A stretch of DNA of 64,000 nucleotides from the NCBI RefSeq assembly GCF_042676025.1, contig NZ_JBHTJP010000035.1, forward strand, positions 868,001 to 932,000, read 5' to 3'. This DNA comes from Salinimicrobium gaetbulicola (GTDB taxonomy: Bacteria > Bacteroidota > Bacteroidia > Flavobacteriales > Flavobacteriaceae). Positions 16,312 to 25,100 of the stretch are shown one piece after another (positions within the stretch are counted from its first letter, which is position 1; each line of letters opens with the position of its first letter). Both the position numbers and the translations under genes were made by a program. Under the pieces are notes generated by a model. It saw nothing but the letters and a program-made list of their open reading frames with translations. It was not told the DNA's origin and ran no database searches.

Positions 16312-17304
16312 ATGGCAATATTAAATTTTCAGAAGCCCGATAAAGTTATAATGATTGATTCAACCGATTTCGAAGGGAAATTTGAATTTCGCCCTTTGGA
16401 GCCCGGTTATGGATTGACTGTTGGTAACGCTTTAAGGAGAGTTCTCCTGTCTTCACTTGAAGGGTTCGCTATTACTTCGGTTCGCATCGAAGGAGTAGAG
16501 CACGAATTCTCAACTATCCCTGGGGTAGTAGAAGACGTAACCGAAATTATTCTTAACCTGAAACAAATCAGGTTCAAGAGGCAAATTGACGAAATAGACA
16601 ATGAAGCCGTTACAATTTCTGTATCTGGCCAGGACCAACTTACCGCTGGTCATTTTCAAAAGTTTATCTCAGGTTTCCAAATCCTAAACCCAGATCTTGT
16701 GATCTGTAACATGGATAAAAAGGTTAACCTTAACATGGAAGTGACTGTTGAAAAGGGTAGAGGTTATGTTCCTGCTGAAGAGAACAAAAAAGCCAACGCT
16801 CCTTTAGGTACTATCTATACTGACTCTATCTACACTCCGGTGAAGAACGTGAAGTATAGTATTGAAAACTATCGTGTTGAGCAGAAAACTGATTATGAAA
16901 AATTAGTTTTCGAGATCATTACAGATGGTTCTATTCACCCTAAAGATGCATTGACTGAAGCTGCCAAGACTTTAATTCACCACTTTATGTTGTTCTCTGA
17001 CGAACGCATAACGTTGGAAGCTGATGAAATTGCTCAGACTGAAACATATGATGAAGAATCTCTTCACATGCGTCAGTTACTAAAGACCAAGTTGGTTGAC
17101 ATGGACCTTTCAGTAAGAGCATTGAACTGCTTGAAAGCGGCTGAAGTTGATACCCTTGGTGATCTAGTATCATACAACAAAAATGACCTGATGAAGTTCC
17201 GTAACTTCGGAAAGAAATCCTTGACCGAACTTGAAGAGTTGGTTAACAACAAAGGATTGAATTTCGGAATGGATCTTTCAAAATACAAATTAGATAAAGA
17301 CTAA
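16312..17304 (+). CDS. rpoA: RNA polymerase alpha subunit
   Basis: Alpha nucleates RNA polymerase assembly and contacts promoter DNA and regulators. At 330 residues it has the standard two-domain layout. The N-terminal dimerisation domain carries EPGYGLTVGNALRRVLLSSL (about 31-50). A linker follows, then the C-terminal domain from about residue 255 with VRALNCLKAAEVDTLGDL and the helix-hairpin-helix FRNFGKKSLTELEELV. It is followed by a palindrome before rplQ. Confidence 0.98.
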   Translation: MAILNFQKPDKVIMIDSTDFEGKFEFRPLEPGYGLTVGNALRRVLLSSLEGFAITSVRIEGVEHEFSTIPGVVEDVTEIILNLKQIRFKRQIDEIDNEAVTISVSGQDQLTAGHFQKFISGFQILNPDLVICNMDKKVNLNMEVTVEKGRGYVPAEENKKANAPLGTIYTDSIYTPVKNVKYSIENYRVEQKTDYEKLVFEIITDGSIHPKDALTEAAKTLIHHFMLFSDERITLEADEIAQTETYDEESLHMRQLLKTKLVDMDLSVRALNCLKAAEVDTLGDLVSYNKNDLMKFRNFGKKSLTELEELVNNKGLNFGMDLSKYKLDKD

Positions 17305-17315
17305 ATTTTCCATTT

Positions 17316-17347
17316 GTCATTCCCGTTGCTCCGGCAACGGGGATCTC
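17316..17347 (+). repeat. REP-like palindrome between rpoA and rplQ
   Basis: CCCGTTGC (17322-17329) and GCAACGGG (17334-17341) form a perfect 8-base stem with a TCCG loop. The flanks ATT and GAT extend it to 11 pairs with one G-T pair. No T-run follows, so it is not a standard terminator. The wider sequence, GTCATTCCCG with its mirrored half, resembles the conserved head of bacterial REP palindromes. It is far richer in G and C than its surroundings, which suggests an inserted element in the operon spacer. Confidence 0.5.
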
Positions 17348-17368
17348 TTGGCATTATAGAAAAGAAAA

Positions 17369-17857
17369 ATGAGACACGGAAAAAAAATAAACCATTTAGG
17401 TAGGCAAACCGCTCATCGCAAGGCGATGTTGGCGAATATGGCTTGTTCCCTAATTGAGCATAAACGTATTAATACCACTGTTGCTAAAGCTAAAGCTTTA
17501 AAGCAGTTTGTAGAGCCTTTAGTAACCAAGTCTAAAGAAGATACTACTCACAATAGAAGGATTGTTTTTAGTAAACTGCGTGACAAAAACGCTATTACTG
17601 AACTGTTTCGTGAAGTAGCTCCTAAAGTAGGTGATCGTCCGGGAGGATATACCCGAATCATCAAGTTAGGAAACCGTCTTGGAGATAACGCTGATATGGC
17701 GATGATCGAATTGGTAGACTTCAATGAGATCTACAATGTAAACAAACCTGAGAAGAAGAAGTCAACTCGTAGAGCTGGTAGAGGTAAGAAAGCCGAAACT
17801 GCACAGTCGACTCCTGAGGCTACTGAGAAGAAAAGCAATGAAGGTAAAGAAGAATAA
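17369..17857 (+). CDS. rplQ: 50S ribosomal protein L17
   Basis: L17 lies near the tunnel exit. The first 115 or so residues match the family: MRHGKKINHLGRQTAHRKAM start, the RRIVFSKLRDKNAITELF helix and GDRPGGYTRIIKLGNRLGD. The chain then continues for about 40 residues rich in Lys, Glu, Ser and Thr, making 162 residues against 127 in E. coli. The tail is low complexity and probably disordered. It is the last gene of the translation block and is followed by a strong terminator. Confidence 0.97.
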   Translation: MRHGKKINHLGRQTAHRKAMLANMACSLIEHKRINTTVAKAKALKQFVEPLVTKSKEDTTHNRRIVFSKLRDKNAITELFREVAPKVGDRPGGYTRIIKLGNRLGDNADMAMIELVDFNEIYNVNKPEKKKSTRRAGRGKKAETAQSTPEATEKKSNEGKEE

Positions 17858-17881
17858 GATGATTTTTTCTTCATAAATTTT

Positions 17882-17915
17882 AAAAGGATAAGCTTCTAAA
17901 GCTTATCCTTTTTTT
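17882..17915 (+). terminator. Intrinsic terminator after rplQ
   Basis: AAAAGGATAAGCTT (17882-17895) pairs with AAGCTTATCCTTTT across a three-base loop, giving about 14 pairs, followed by a T-run. It closes the 17-kb ribosomal block. Confidence 0.9.
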
Positions 17916-17997
17916 ATATCATTTAATCACATGTTCGCCTATTTTATAATAGGCTTAAAATTGGTAAATTACAAAGTCTTAAAACCGAAATATTTTT

Positions 17998-19110
17998 ATG
18001 AAATATCAATCTAGAAAAAAAGCTATTGTGTTGCTTGAAGATGGAACCATTTTTCACGGGAAAGCTGTGGGAGATCAAGATGGGAAAGCTTTTGGGGAAG
18101 TTTGTTTTAATACCGGAATGACCGGATACCAGGAAATCTTTACAGATCCCTCTTATTTTGGCCAGATGATGGTTACTACCAATCCACATATTGGTAACTA
18201 CGGTGCAAATGAAGACGAGAAAGAGGCTGAAAAAGCTCAAATCTCTGGATTGATCTGTAAGAACTTTAGTTATTTCGAATCGAGGCCTGCTTCAGATGAA
18301 ACTTTGAAAGAATTTCTCGACAGAAGTAACCTGTTTGCGATTTCTGATGTTGATACCAGGGCGCTTGTAACCTATATTCGTGAAAATGGTGCCATGAATG
18401 CCGTGATCGCCACAGATTTTGAAGACCTGGACGCTTTGAAAAAGGAACTTTCTGAAGTGCCTGATATGAATGGGCTGGAGTTAGCTTCCAAAGTTTCAAC
18501 TAAAGAACCTTATTTTTTCGGAAGTGAAACTGCAACTTATAGAGTAGCTGTGCTCGATGTGGGTGTCAAGAAGAACATTTTAAGAAACCTTGCAAAGAGA
18601 GATGTATACTGTAAAGTTTTCCCTTATAATACTCCTTTCTCAGAAATGAAGAAATGGAATCCTGACGGTTATTTGATTTCTAATGGTCCAGGGGATCCAA
18701 AACCTTTGAAGGAGGCTATTCAGACGGCTAAAGATATTATTGAGGCCAATGAGCCTCTTTTCGGAATTTGCCTGGGTCATCAAATTATTGCTTTGGCTAA
18801 TGGGATTTCCACTTATAAAATGCATCATGGTCACAGAGGGATCAACCACCCGGTAATGAACCTTATTACAGGTAAAGGGGAGATCACTTCGCAAAATCAC
18901 GGATTTACCGTGAGTGAAGATGAATGTGCAGCACATCCCGATGTGGAGATTACGCATACGCATTTAAATGATAACACTCTGGCCGGATTTAAAATGAAAA
19001 ATAAGAACTGTTTCTCGGTGCAATATCATCCTGAGGCAAGTCCTGGTCCTAACGATTCTCATTACCTATTTGATGAGTTTATCCAGAATATGACTAAAGA
19101 AAATGCCTAA
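17998..19110 (+). CDS. carA: Carbamoyl-phosphate synthase small (glutaminase) subunit
   Basis: CarA hydrolyses glutamine and channels ammonia to CarB, which makes carbamoyl phosphate for arginine and pyrimidines. The 370 residues comprise an N-terminal CarA domain (about 1-150) and a class I glutamine amidotransferase domain. Its triad is complete: Cys258 in GICLGHQ, His344 and Glu346 in YHPEASPGP. The oxyanion motif SNGPGDP is at about 228-234. carB is not adjacent; the next gene is eno. It has its own terminator, so it is probably a single-gene unit. Confidence 0.97.
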   Translation: MKYQSRKKAIVLLEDGTIFHGKAVGDQDGKAFGEVCFNTGMTGYQEIFTDPSYFGQMMVTTNPHIGNYGANEDEKEAEKAQISGLICKNFSYFESRPASDETLKEFLDRSNLFAISDVDTRALVTYIRENGAMNAVIATDFEDLDALKKELSEVPDMNGLELASKVSTKEPYFFGSETATYRVAVLDVGVKKNILRNLAKRDVYCKVFPYNTPFSEMKKWNPDGYLISNGPGDPKPLKEAIQTAKDIIEANEPLFGICLGHQIIALANGISTYKMHHGHRGINHPVMNLITGKGEITSQNHGFTVSEDECAAHPDVEITHTHLNDNTLAGFKMKNKNCFSVQYHPEASPGPNDSHYLFDEFIQNMTKENA

Positions 19111-19114
19111 ATAT

Positions 19115-19145
19115 AATCCCCGCAAAAGCGGGGATTTATTTTTTC
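19115..19145 (+). terminator. Intrinsic terminator after carA
   Basis: AATCCCCGC (19115-19123) and GCGGGGATT (19128-19136) form nine pairs around an AAAA loop, followed by TATTTTTT. Confidence 0.9.
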
Positions 19146-19266
19146 GTAAAACTATATCGGTTTCGTTGATAAAAATCCATAAAAGCCACTGAACTAAAGG
19201 TCTGGAGCCTTAAAATTTTTTGGAAGTATTCGTATCTTGCAGCTACTAATTTGAAAACATAAAATT

Positions 19267-20559
19267 ATGAGTATTATTATAAATATACATGCCAGACAAA
19301 TTTTTGATTCCCGTGGAAATCCAACCGTGGAAGTTGATGTTGAAACTGAAAACGGAGTAGTTGGAAGAGCTGCTGTTCCTTCGGGAGCATCAACCGGGGA
19401 ACATGAGGCAGTTGAGCTTAGAGATGGCGGAACTGACTACATGGGAAAAGGTGTTTCTAAAGCTATCAAGAATGTTAACGAAGAGATCGCAGAAGAACTA
19501 TTAGGTTATTCTGTGTTCGAACAAAACCTGATCGATCAAACCATGATCGAGCTTGATGGCACTCCTAATAAATCTAAACTGGGTGCAAACGCCATTTTAG
19601 GTGTTTCTCTTGCAGTTGCCAAAGCTGCGGCTGCAGAATTGAACATGCCACTATACAGATATGTAGGTGGAGTTAGCGCAAATACCCTTCCGGTTCCAAT
19701 GATGAATATCATCAACGGTGGTTCACATTCAGATGCTCCTATCGCATTCCAGGAGTTCATGGTGATGCCGGTTAAAGCAAAAAGTTTTTCCGAAGCATTG
19801 AAAATGGGAACTGAGATCTTCCATAACCTGAAAAAGGTGCTTCACAAAAGAGGTTTGAGTACTGCTGTTGGTGATGAAGGTGGTTTTGCACCAACTCTTG
19901 ACGGAACAGAAGATGCTTTAGATACCATTTTAGAATCTATAAAAAATGCAGGTTACACTCCTGGAGAAGAAGTAATGATCGCTTTGGACTGTGCTGCTGC
20001 GGAATTTTATGTAGATGGGAAATATGATTACACCAAATTTGAAGGTGAATCAGGTAAAGTGAGAACAAGCGAAGAGCAGGCAGATTACCTTGTATCTTTA
20101 GCTGAAAAATATCCTATTATTTCTATCGAAGATGGAATGGATGAAAACGACTGGGATGGTTGGAAAGCATTAACTGAAAAGGCCGGCGGAAAGGTTCAGC
20201 TGGTTGGAGACGATCTTTTTGTAACGAACGTTGAAAGGCTGTCTAAAGGAATTGAGAATAACATTGCAAACTCAATCTTGATTAAAGTAAACCAGATCGG
20301 AACTCTTACTGAGACTATTTCCGCTGTAAATATGGCTCATAATGCCGGTTATACTTCTGTAATGTCTCACCGTTCTGGAGAAACTGAAGATAATACGATT
20401 GCAGATCTTGCAGTTGCGCTAAACACGGGTCAGATCAAAACAGGATCAGCTTCAAGAAGTGACCGTATGGCTAAATACAACCAACTTTTGAGAATCGAAG
20501 AAGAGTTAGGTACAATGGCTTATTTCCCGAAGGAAAAAGCATTTAAAGTGAAGAGATAG
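19267..20559 (+). CDS. eno: Enolase
   Basis: Enolase interconverts 2-phosphoglycerate and phosphoenolpyruvate in glycolysis and gluconeogenesis. At 430 residues it is full length. The active-site residues are visible: Glu204 in GDEGGFAP, the metal ligands Asp241, Glu288 (SIEDGMDENDW) and Asp315 (LVGDDLFVTN), and the base Lys340 in ILIKVNQIG. SVMSHRSGETED is present near residue 365. It has a terminator on each side, so it is probably transcribed alone. A weak -7 box (TATCTTG, 19233-19239) precedes it without a clear -33 partner. Confidence 0.98.
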   Translation: MSIIINIHARQIFDSRGNPTVEVDVETENGVVGRAAVPSGASTGEHEAVELRDGGTDYMGKGVSKAIKNVNEEIAEELLGYSVFEQNLIDQTMIELDGTPNKSKLGANAILGVSLAVAKAAAAELNMPLYRYVGGVSANTLPVPMMNIINGGSHSDAPIAFQEFMVMPVKAKSFSEALKMGTEIFHNLKKVLHKRGLSTAVGDEGGFAPTLDGTEDALDTILESIKNAGYTPGEEVMIALDCAAAEFYVDGKYDYTKFEGESGKVRTSEEQADYLVSLAEKYPIISIEDGMDENDWDGWKALTEKAGGKVQLVGDDLFVTNVERLSKGIENNIANSILIKVNQIGTLTETISAVNMAHNAGYTSVMSHRSGETEDNTIADLAVALNTGQIKTGSASRSDRMAKYNQLLRIEEELGTMAYFPKEKAFKVKR

Positions 20560-20578
20560 TCACAAATCATATTATTTT

Positions 20579-20609
20579 AAAAGGCCTTTCCTTATGGAAG
20601 GCCTTTTTT
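20579..20609 (+). terminator. Intrinsic terminator after eno
   Basis: AAAAGGCCTTTC (20579-20590) pairs with GGAAGGCCTTTT (20596-20607) with one G-T pair and a five-base loop, then a T-run. Confidence 0.88.
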
Positions 20610-20844
20610 GTTTTGTAGAAACTGACCCTCATCATATTTTGAATGCACTTTAAAAATTAGATTTAGAAATTCTGGGTTTATTTATTGCTTTGATTCGCGC
20701 TTTTTCGAAAAGTAATTCGTTTAAAACTACCCGTAAACCCTGATCTTTTGGCTTGAAGGAATATGTTGTAAACCCCAAAAAATAGCTGAGAATTTTGTAA
20801 TTTAGCAATCCTTAAAATAAAATTCACGAAAATTCATAAATAAT

Positions 20845-22128
20845 ATGTCAAAAGTAGCTACTATAGAAATTGAGGGAAAAAAGTATGAACTGCCAATGGT
20901 AGTTGGAACTGAAAATGAAATTGCTCTTGATATCATGAAATTAAGAGCAGAAACCGGAGCCATTACTCTAGATCCGGGTTATAAGAATACAGGTTCTTGT
21001 GAGAGTGCCATTACTTTTCTGGATGGAGAAGAAGGTATTTTGAGATATCGAGGATACTCGATCGAAGAACTGGCTGAAAAAGCCGATTTCCTTGAAGTGG
21101 CTTATTTGTTGATCTTTGGTGAACTTCCAAATAAAATTCAACTTCAAAAATTCAATACAGACATATTAGACCAAAGTATTGTCAACGAAGATATGAAAAC
21201 TGTGTTGCACGGTTTTCCTGATTCTGCTCACCCTATGGGTGTTTTGTCTTCTTTGACAAGTGCTTTAACTGCTTTTAACCCAAAGTCAGTTAATGTAGAG
21301 TCAGAAGAGGATATGTATAAAGCGATCGTAAAGATCCTGGCAAAATTCCCGGTGCTTGCTGCATGGACTCTTAGAAAGAAGAACAATCAAACCCTGTTTA
21401 ATAAAGACACGAATATTGGGTATGTAGAAAGCCTTCTTAAAATGATGTTCCAGGAAGGAAGTAAAAATTACAAACCTAATAAGGTGGTTGTAAATGCTTT
21501 AGATAAATTATTGATCCTTCACGCAGATCATGAGCAGAACTGTTCTACTTCCACAGTAAGAATAGTAGGTTCGTCTCATGCCGGATTATTCGCATCTATT
21601 TCGGCAGGAGTTTCTGCCCTTTGGGGGCCACTTCATGGTGGTGCTAACCAGGCGGTGATCGAGATGCTTGAGGAAATTAAAGCAGATGGTGGTGATACTT
21701 CCAAGTTTATCGCTAAAGCAAAAGACAAAGATGATCCATTCAGATTGATGGGCTTTGGACACAGAGTGTACAAGAACTTTGATCCCCGTGCTAAGATCAT
21801 CAAAAAAGCTGCTGATGAAGTGCTGGGGCAACTTGGAGTTGAAGATCCAATCCTTGAGATCGCAAAAGGTCTTGAAAAAGCCGCTTTGGAAGATCAATAT
21901 TTCATTGACAGAAAACTTTATCCTAACGTAGATTTCTATTCAGGAATCATTTACCGTGCAATGGGTATTCCAACCGAAATGTTTACCGTGATGTTCGCTG
22001 TTGGACGTCTTCCTGGATGGATCGCTCAATGGAGAGAAATGAGACTTCGTAAAGAACCAATTGGACGTCCACGCCAGGTTTATATTGGTGAAACTCATAG
22101 AAAATTTAAAGAAATCGAGAACAGATAA
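20845..22128 (+). CDS. gltA: Citrate synthase
   Basis: This enzyme condenses oxaloacetate with acetyl-CoA at the entry to the TCA cycle. The 427-residue length fits the hexameric type found in Gram-negative bacteria. The catalytic triad is readable: His264 in GPLHGGANQ, His306 in GFGHRVYKNFDPRA and Asp363 in NVDFYSG. The substrate-binding HADHEQNCSTS is at 226-236. It stands alone between the eno terminator and a strong bidirectional hairpin. The 235 bases upstream show no clear promoter. Confidence 0.98.
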   Translation: MSKVATIEIEGKKYELPMVVGTENEIALDIMKLRAETGAITLDPGYKNTGSCESAITFLDGEEGILRYRGYSIEELAEKADFLEVAYLLIFGELPNKIQLQKFNTDILDQSIVNEDMKTVLHGFPDSAHPMGVLSSLTSALTAFNPKSVNVESEEDMYKAIVKILAKFPVLAAWTLRKKNNQTLFNKDTNIGYVESLLKMMFQEGSKNYKPNKVVVNALDKLLILHADHEQNCSTSTVRIVGSSHAGLFASISAGVSALWGPLHGGANQAVIEMLEEIKADGGDTSKFIAKAKDKDDPFRLMGFGHRVYKNFDPRAKIIKKAADEVLGQLGVEDPILEIAKGLEKAALEDQYFIDRKLYPNVDFYSGIIYRAMGIPTEMFTVMFAVGRLPGWIAQWREMRLRKEPIGRPRQVYIGETHRKFKEIENR

Positions 22129-22144
22129 TAACTGACTTCTTTAT

Positions 22145-22183
22145 AAAAAAAAAGCTTCATAAGAAATTATGAAGCTTTTTTTT
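22145..22183. terminator. Bidirectional terminator between gltA and the GT2/GH26 gene
   Basis: A run of A, then GCTTCATAA (22154-22162), a GAAA loop, TTATGAAGC (22167-22175) and a run of T. The symmetry serves gltA on the plus strand and the convergent synthase gene on the minus strand. Confidence 0.9.
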
Positions 22184-22195
22184 GTTTCGAGGCGA

Positions 22196-25100
22196 TCAGT
22201 TTTCCGCAGGAGTATGTAGAGAGGTGCGGGTAGAGGTCACGTAATCCTCCCCCTTTTTGCGGGTTACCAGCATGATCTCATATTGTTTGTAATCCTCAGG
22301 AATGATCACTTCAACTTCAGGCTGCGAGCCCAATTTCTTTATAGCTAGATGATTTCCGAACCTGTCCGTTTTAATGAGGTTCCATTCAAACTTATATTCT
22401 TTGTTGGAATTTTGAACAATCCATTCCTTGCCGTCAAATTGTGCAGCATGATACCTATAGATCTGGCCAGGATATAACTGCTCAGCAGGCTTCAATATCC
22501 TGCTTCTGAAAAGAGATTTTTCAGGCACTTTCTTTTCATTCCAGATAGCCGTAATGTCTTTAAGAATCTGTTTTTTTCTACCTCTGAAGTCCACCAGTCC
22601 GTCAAAATTTATCCAGTTACTTTTTCGTTCATCCTGCCAGTTTTGAAGGATCAAATCCTGATTTACGAATCTTTCAGAATTTTCAACTATCAAATTTGGA
22701 GTAATACTGCTGATGAATACATCCCTGCCCAATCCTTTCATCTCTTTGATCTGGTTTTCTAAAAACGTTGTGTCTTTGACAATCAAACCGTAGCTGTCTA
22801 CAGGTAGATGTTCGTGGATCTGGTCTATAAGGAATTCGGTATCCAAATTAAACTGAAGATCAACAGTAATTGACTTCTCCGGGGAGATTTGTTTTATCCT
22901 TTGAGTTAGATCCTGAAGCCAGTTTAAATACGCGGTGCGTTGATTAAAGAGTAATGGCTTTTGGTAGTGTTGCTCCAGATCGAGTAGAAAGGAATAACTG
23001 ATCACGTGATCTAGATCTTTTAATTTTTCCACCTTGTTCAAAATCTCTTGTTTGAGTTCTTCTTTTTCTGCCGTGTCATTTATGAAATCGAGGGATTGAT
23101 CGATGTTAAACTGATAAATGAGCTGCAAGTCAAATTTTTCAGAATACAAGAGAAGGTTGTGATCATAAATATTACCTCCGGTTATTTGAATGGTATTAAT
23201 TCCCGAACTTTTAAGGTTTTCAAAATCTTTTGAGATCACTTCTTTAGTGACCGCGTAATAATTATTCATCCAGTTTGTGCCTTTTTTGTATCGCACACCT
23301 CGAATGTCAAATCTGCTAATTGGATTTCTCTCCTCCGGAAGGCTTACCTTCTTTAATTCCTTTTCCGAACCTTGTGCAGCCTCTCCTGAAAATTCTTGTT
23401 TGAAGGAGTCCCATGAGTTGATCGTCCAATCCAGTTTACCATCTTTAAGCCATTTATTTTTTGGAATATTCTCATCTACAGAACTATTAAAGAAAACCAA
23501 TGCCTTAATATTTTCATGTGAGGAATTAATAGAGTCCACCGCATTTGTCAGCCAGCTCTCCTGGTTGTTTTGACCTAATTTTAAAGATCCGAACTCTGCC
23601 AGCATGATAGGTTTGCGGGTGAACCAGTATAGCTTATTTTTAAAAGGTTCGTAGAGCTTGTTGAATGGCAGGACTTCTCCATTTTCATTTAAAGGTCCGT
23701 AATTCAACATGGTCAGTCCTATCCAGTCTACGTATTGATCTCCGGGATAGTAATTGTTCATACCTTTCGGTTTCCACGGATTCCAGACAAAAATGGCTTT
23801 ATGAGCACCTTCCTTTTTCATCAGTTTATGAACATATATCCAGGCTGCTTTTAATTCTTCCGAAGTATTGTTGCCTGCTTGGGACCAGGGATACTGAGGG
23901 TTGTCAAATTCATGTGCGAACCTTAGGAAGATCGGTTTGTCATAAGTCTTCAGGATATTTGCAAACTTTATAATGTAATCATCGAAAAAACCGTCAGTAA
24001 TATGCTTGAAAACCTTCTTCTCTTCTGAAAGATCCCGCACCGTATCGTTAGAAGCTAAGGTTGAAGCCCACGGTTCCCAGGTGATCATAGGAATTGCATT
24101 TTTTTGATAAATAGAATCCATCAGTTGATGAGGGAACTTGTTCACGCTTTCATCGGTCCAGGCGAGGTAAAATGAAATGATGTCAAAATCGATATTTTCG
24201 CGGGATTCAAGTTCATTGATCGCTTGAATGTCTGATATTCCATTTCCTTCGGAAGGTTGAAAGATCCCCAGGTATTTTTCGCTATGTTTCTTTGAAAAAG
24301 GTACATAGACCTCATCCCATTTCAATTGATCATGTTCATTTTTAAAGCTCATAGAGGTAATAAGAATTAGAAGCAATAATGGAAGAGCTACTGTCCTGGT
24401 GCCTTCAAAAGCCAGATTGGCCAGGCGGTAAAATCCATGTTTGAAACTTGCTAAAACGCTAAGTGATTTTTTGTGAAGCCGAGTGCGAAGAATTTTATTC
24501 TGATTGGTAACCCTCACGGCTATGTATATACCGAACATCATAATAAGAGCATTGAAAAATGCAAACCCCGACATGACAATTGAAAATGGGGTGAGATCTT
24601 GATATAGGCCAAAAACAATTGCGAAAATAGAGACCAGGGCTACTATGGCATTTGGCAAAATGATCTTCATGTTCGTGTTGAATTCATCCTCTTTTGGTGT
24701 TGGTAAATACGGGACTTTCTTATTTAAAATAGTGTAAACCAGTCCCAGAATATAGATCCACCAGGTATTTATATGGAGAAGCCCGCCAACCAAATGAAAG
24801 CCTCTTTCCTTTTTTTCGATCACCCACTTCTGAATAAAGGTTCTTATCAAAATTGAACTTGCCGCAACAGGAAGTAGTACCAGTACAAAATCTATAATGT
24901 TTCCTTTCCAAGGGGTTGTAGAAAGTAATAGGGAAAGAATTGGGATGAGGAAGGTGAACAATATGATCACACCACTCAGGTAATGCATGGGTAAAATGCC
25001 GTAGTGAATTCTTTGCCTTCCGGTTAATTTTGAAAAGATTTTCGGAAAAACCTTTACCCATAGGTCAAAACTTCCCCGTGACCATTTTAGTTGTTGCTTA

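Noticed and set aside
19115..19145. Palindrome after carA as a second REP element like that at 17316.
   Set aside because: It has an AAAA loop and a following T-run, the form of an ordinary intrinsic terminator.
20610..20844. Promoter for gltA at TAATTTAG 20798-20805.
   Set aside because: It has one mismatch and no -33 partner at a suitable distance, so it was not listed as a feature.
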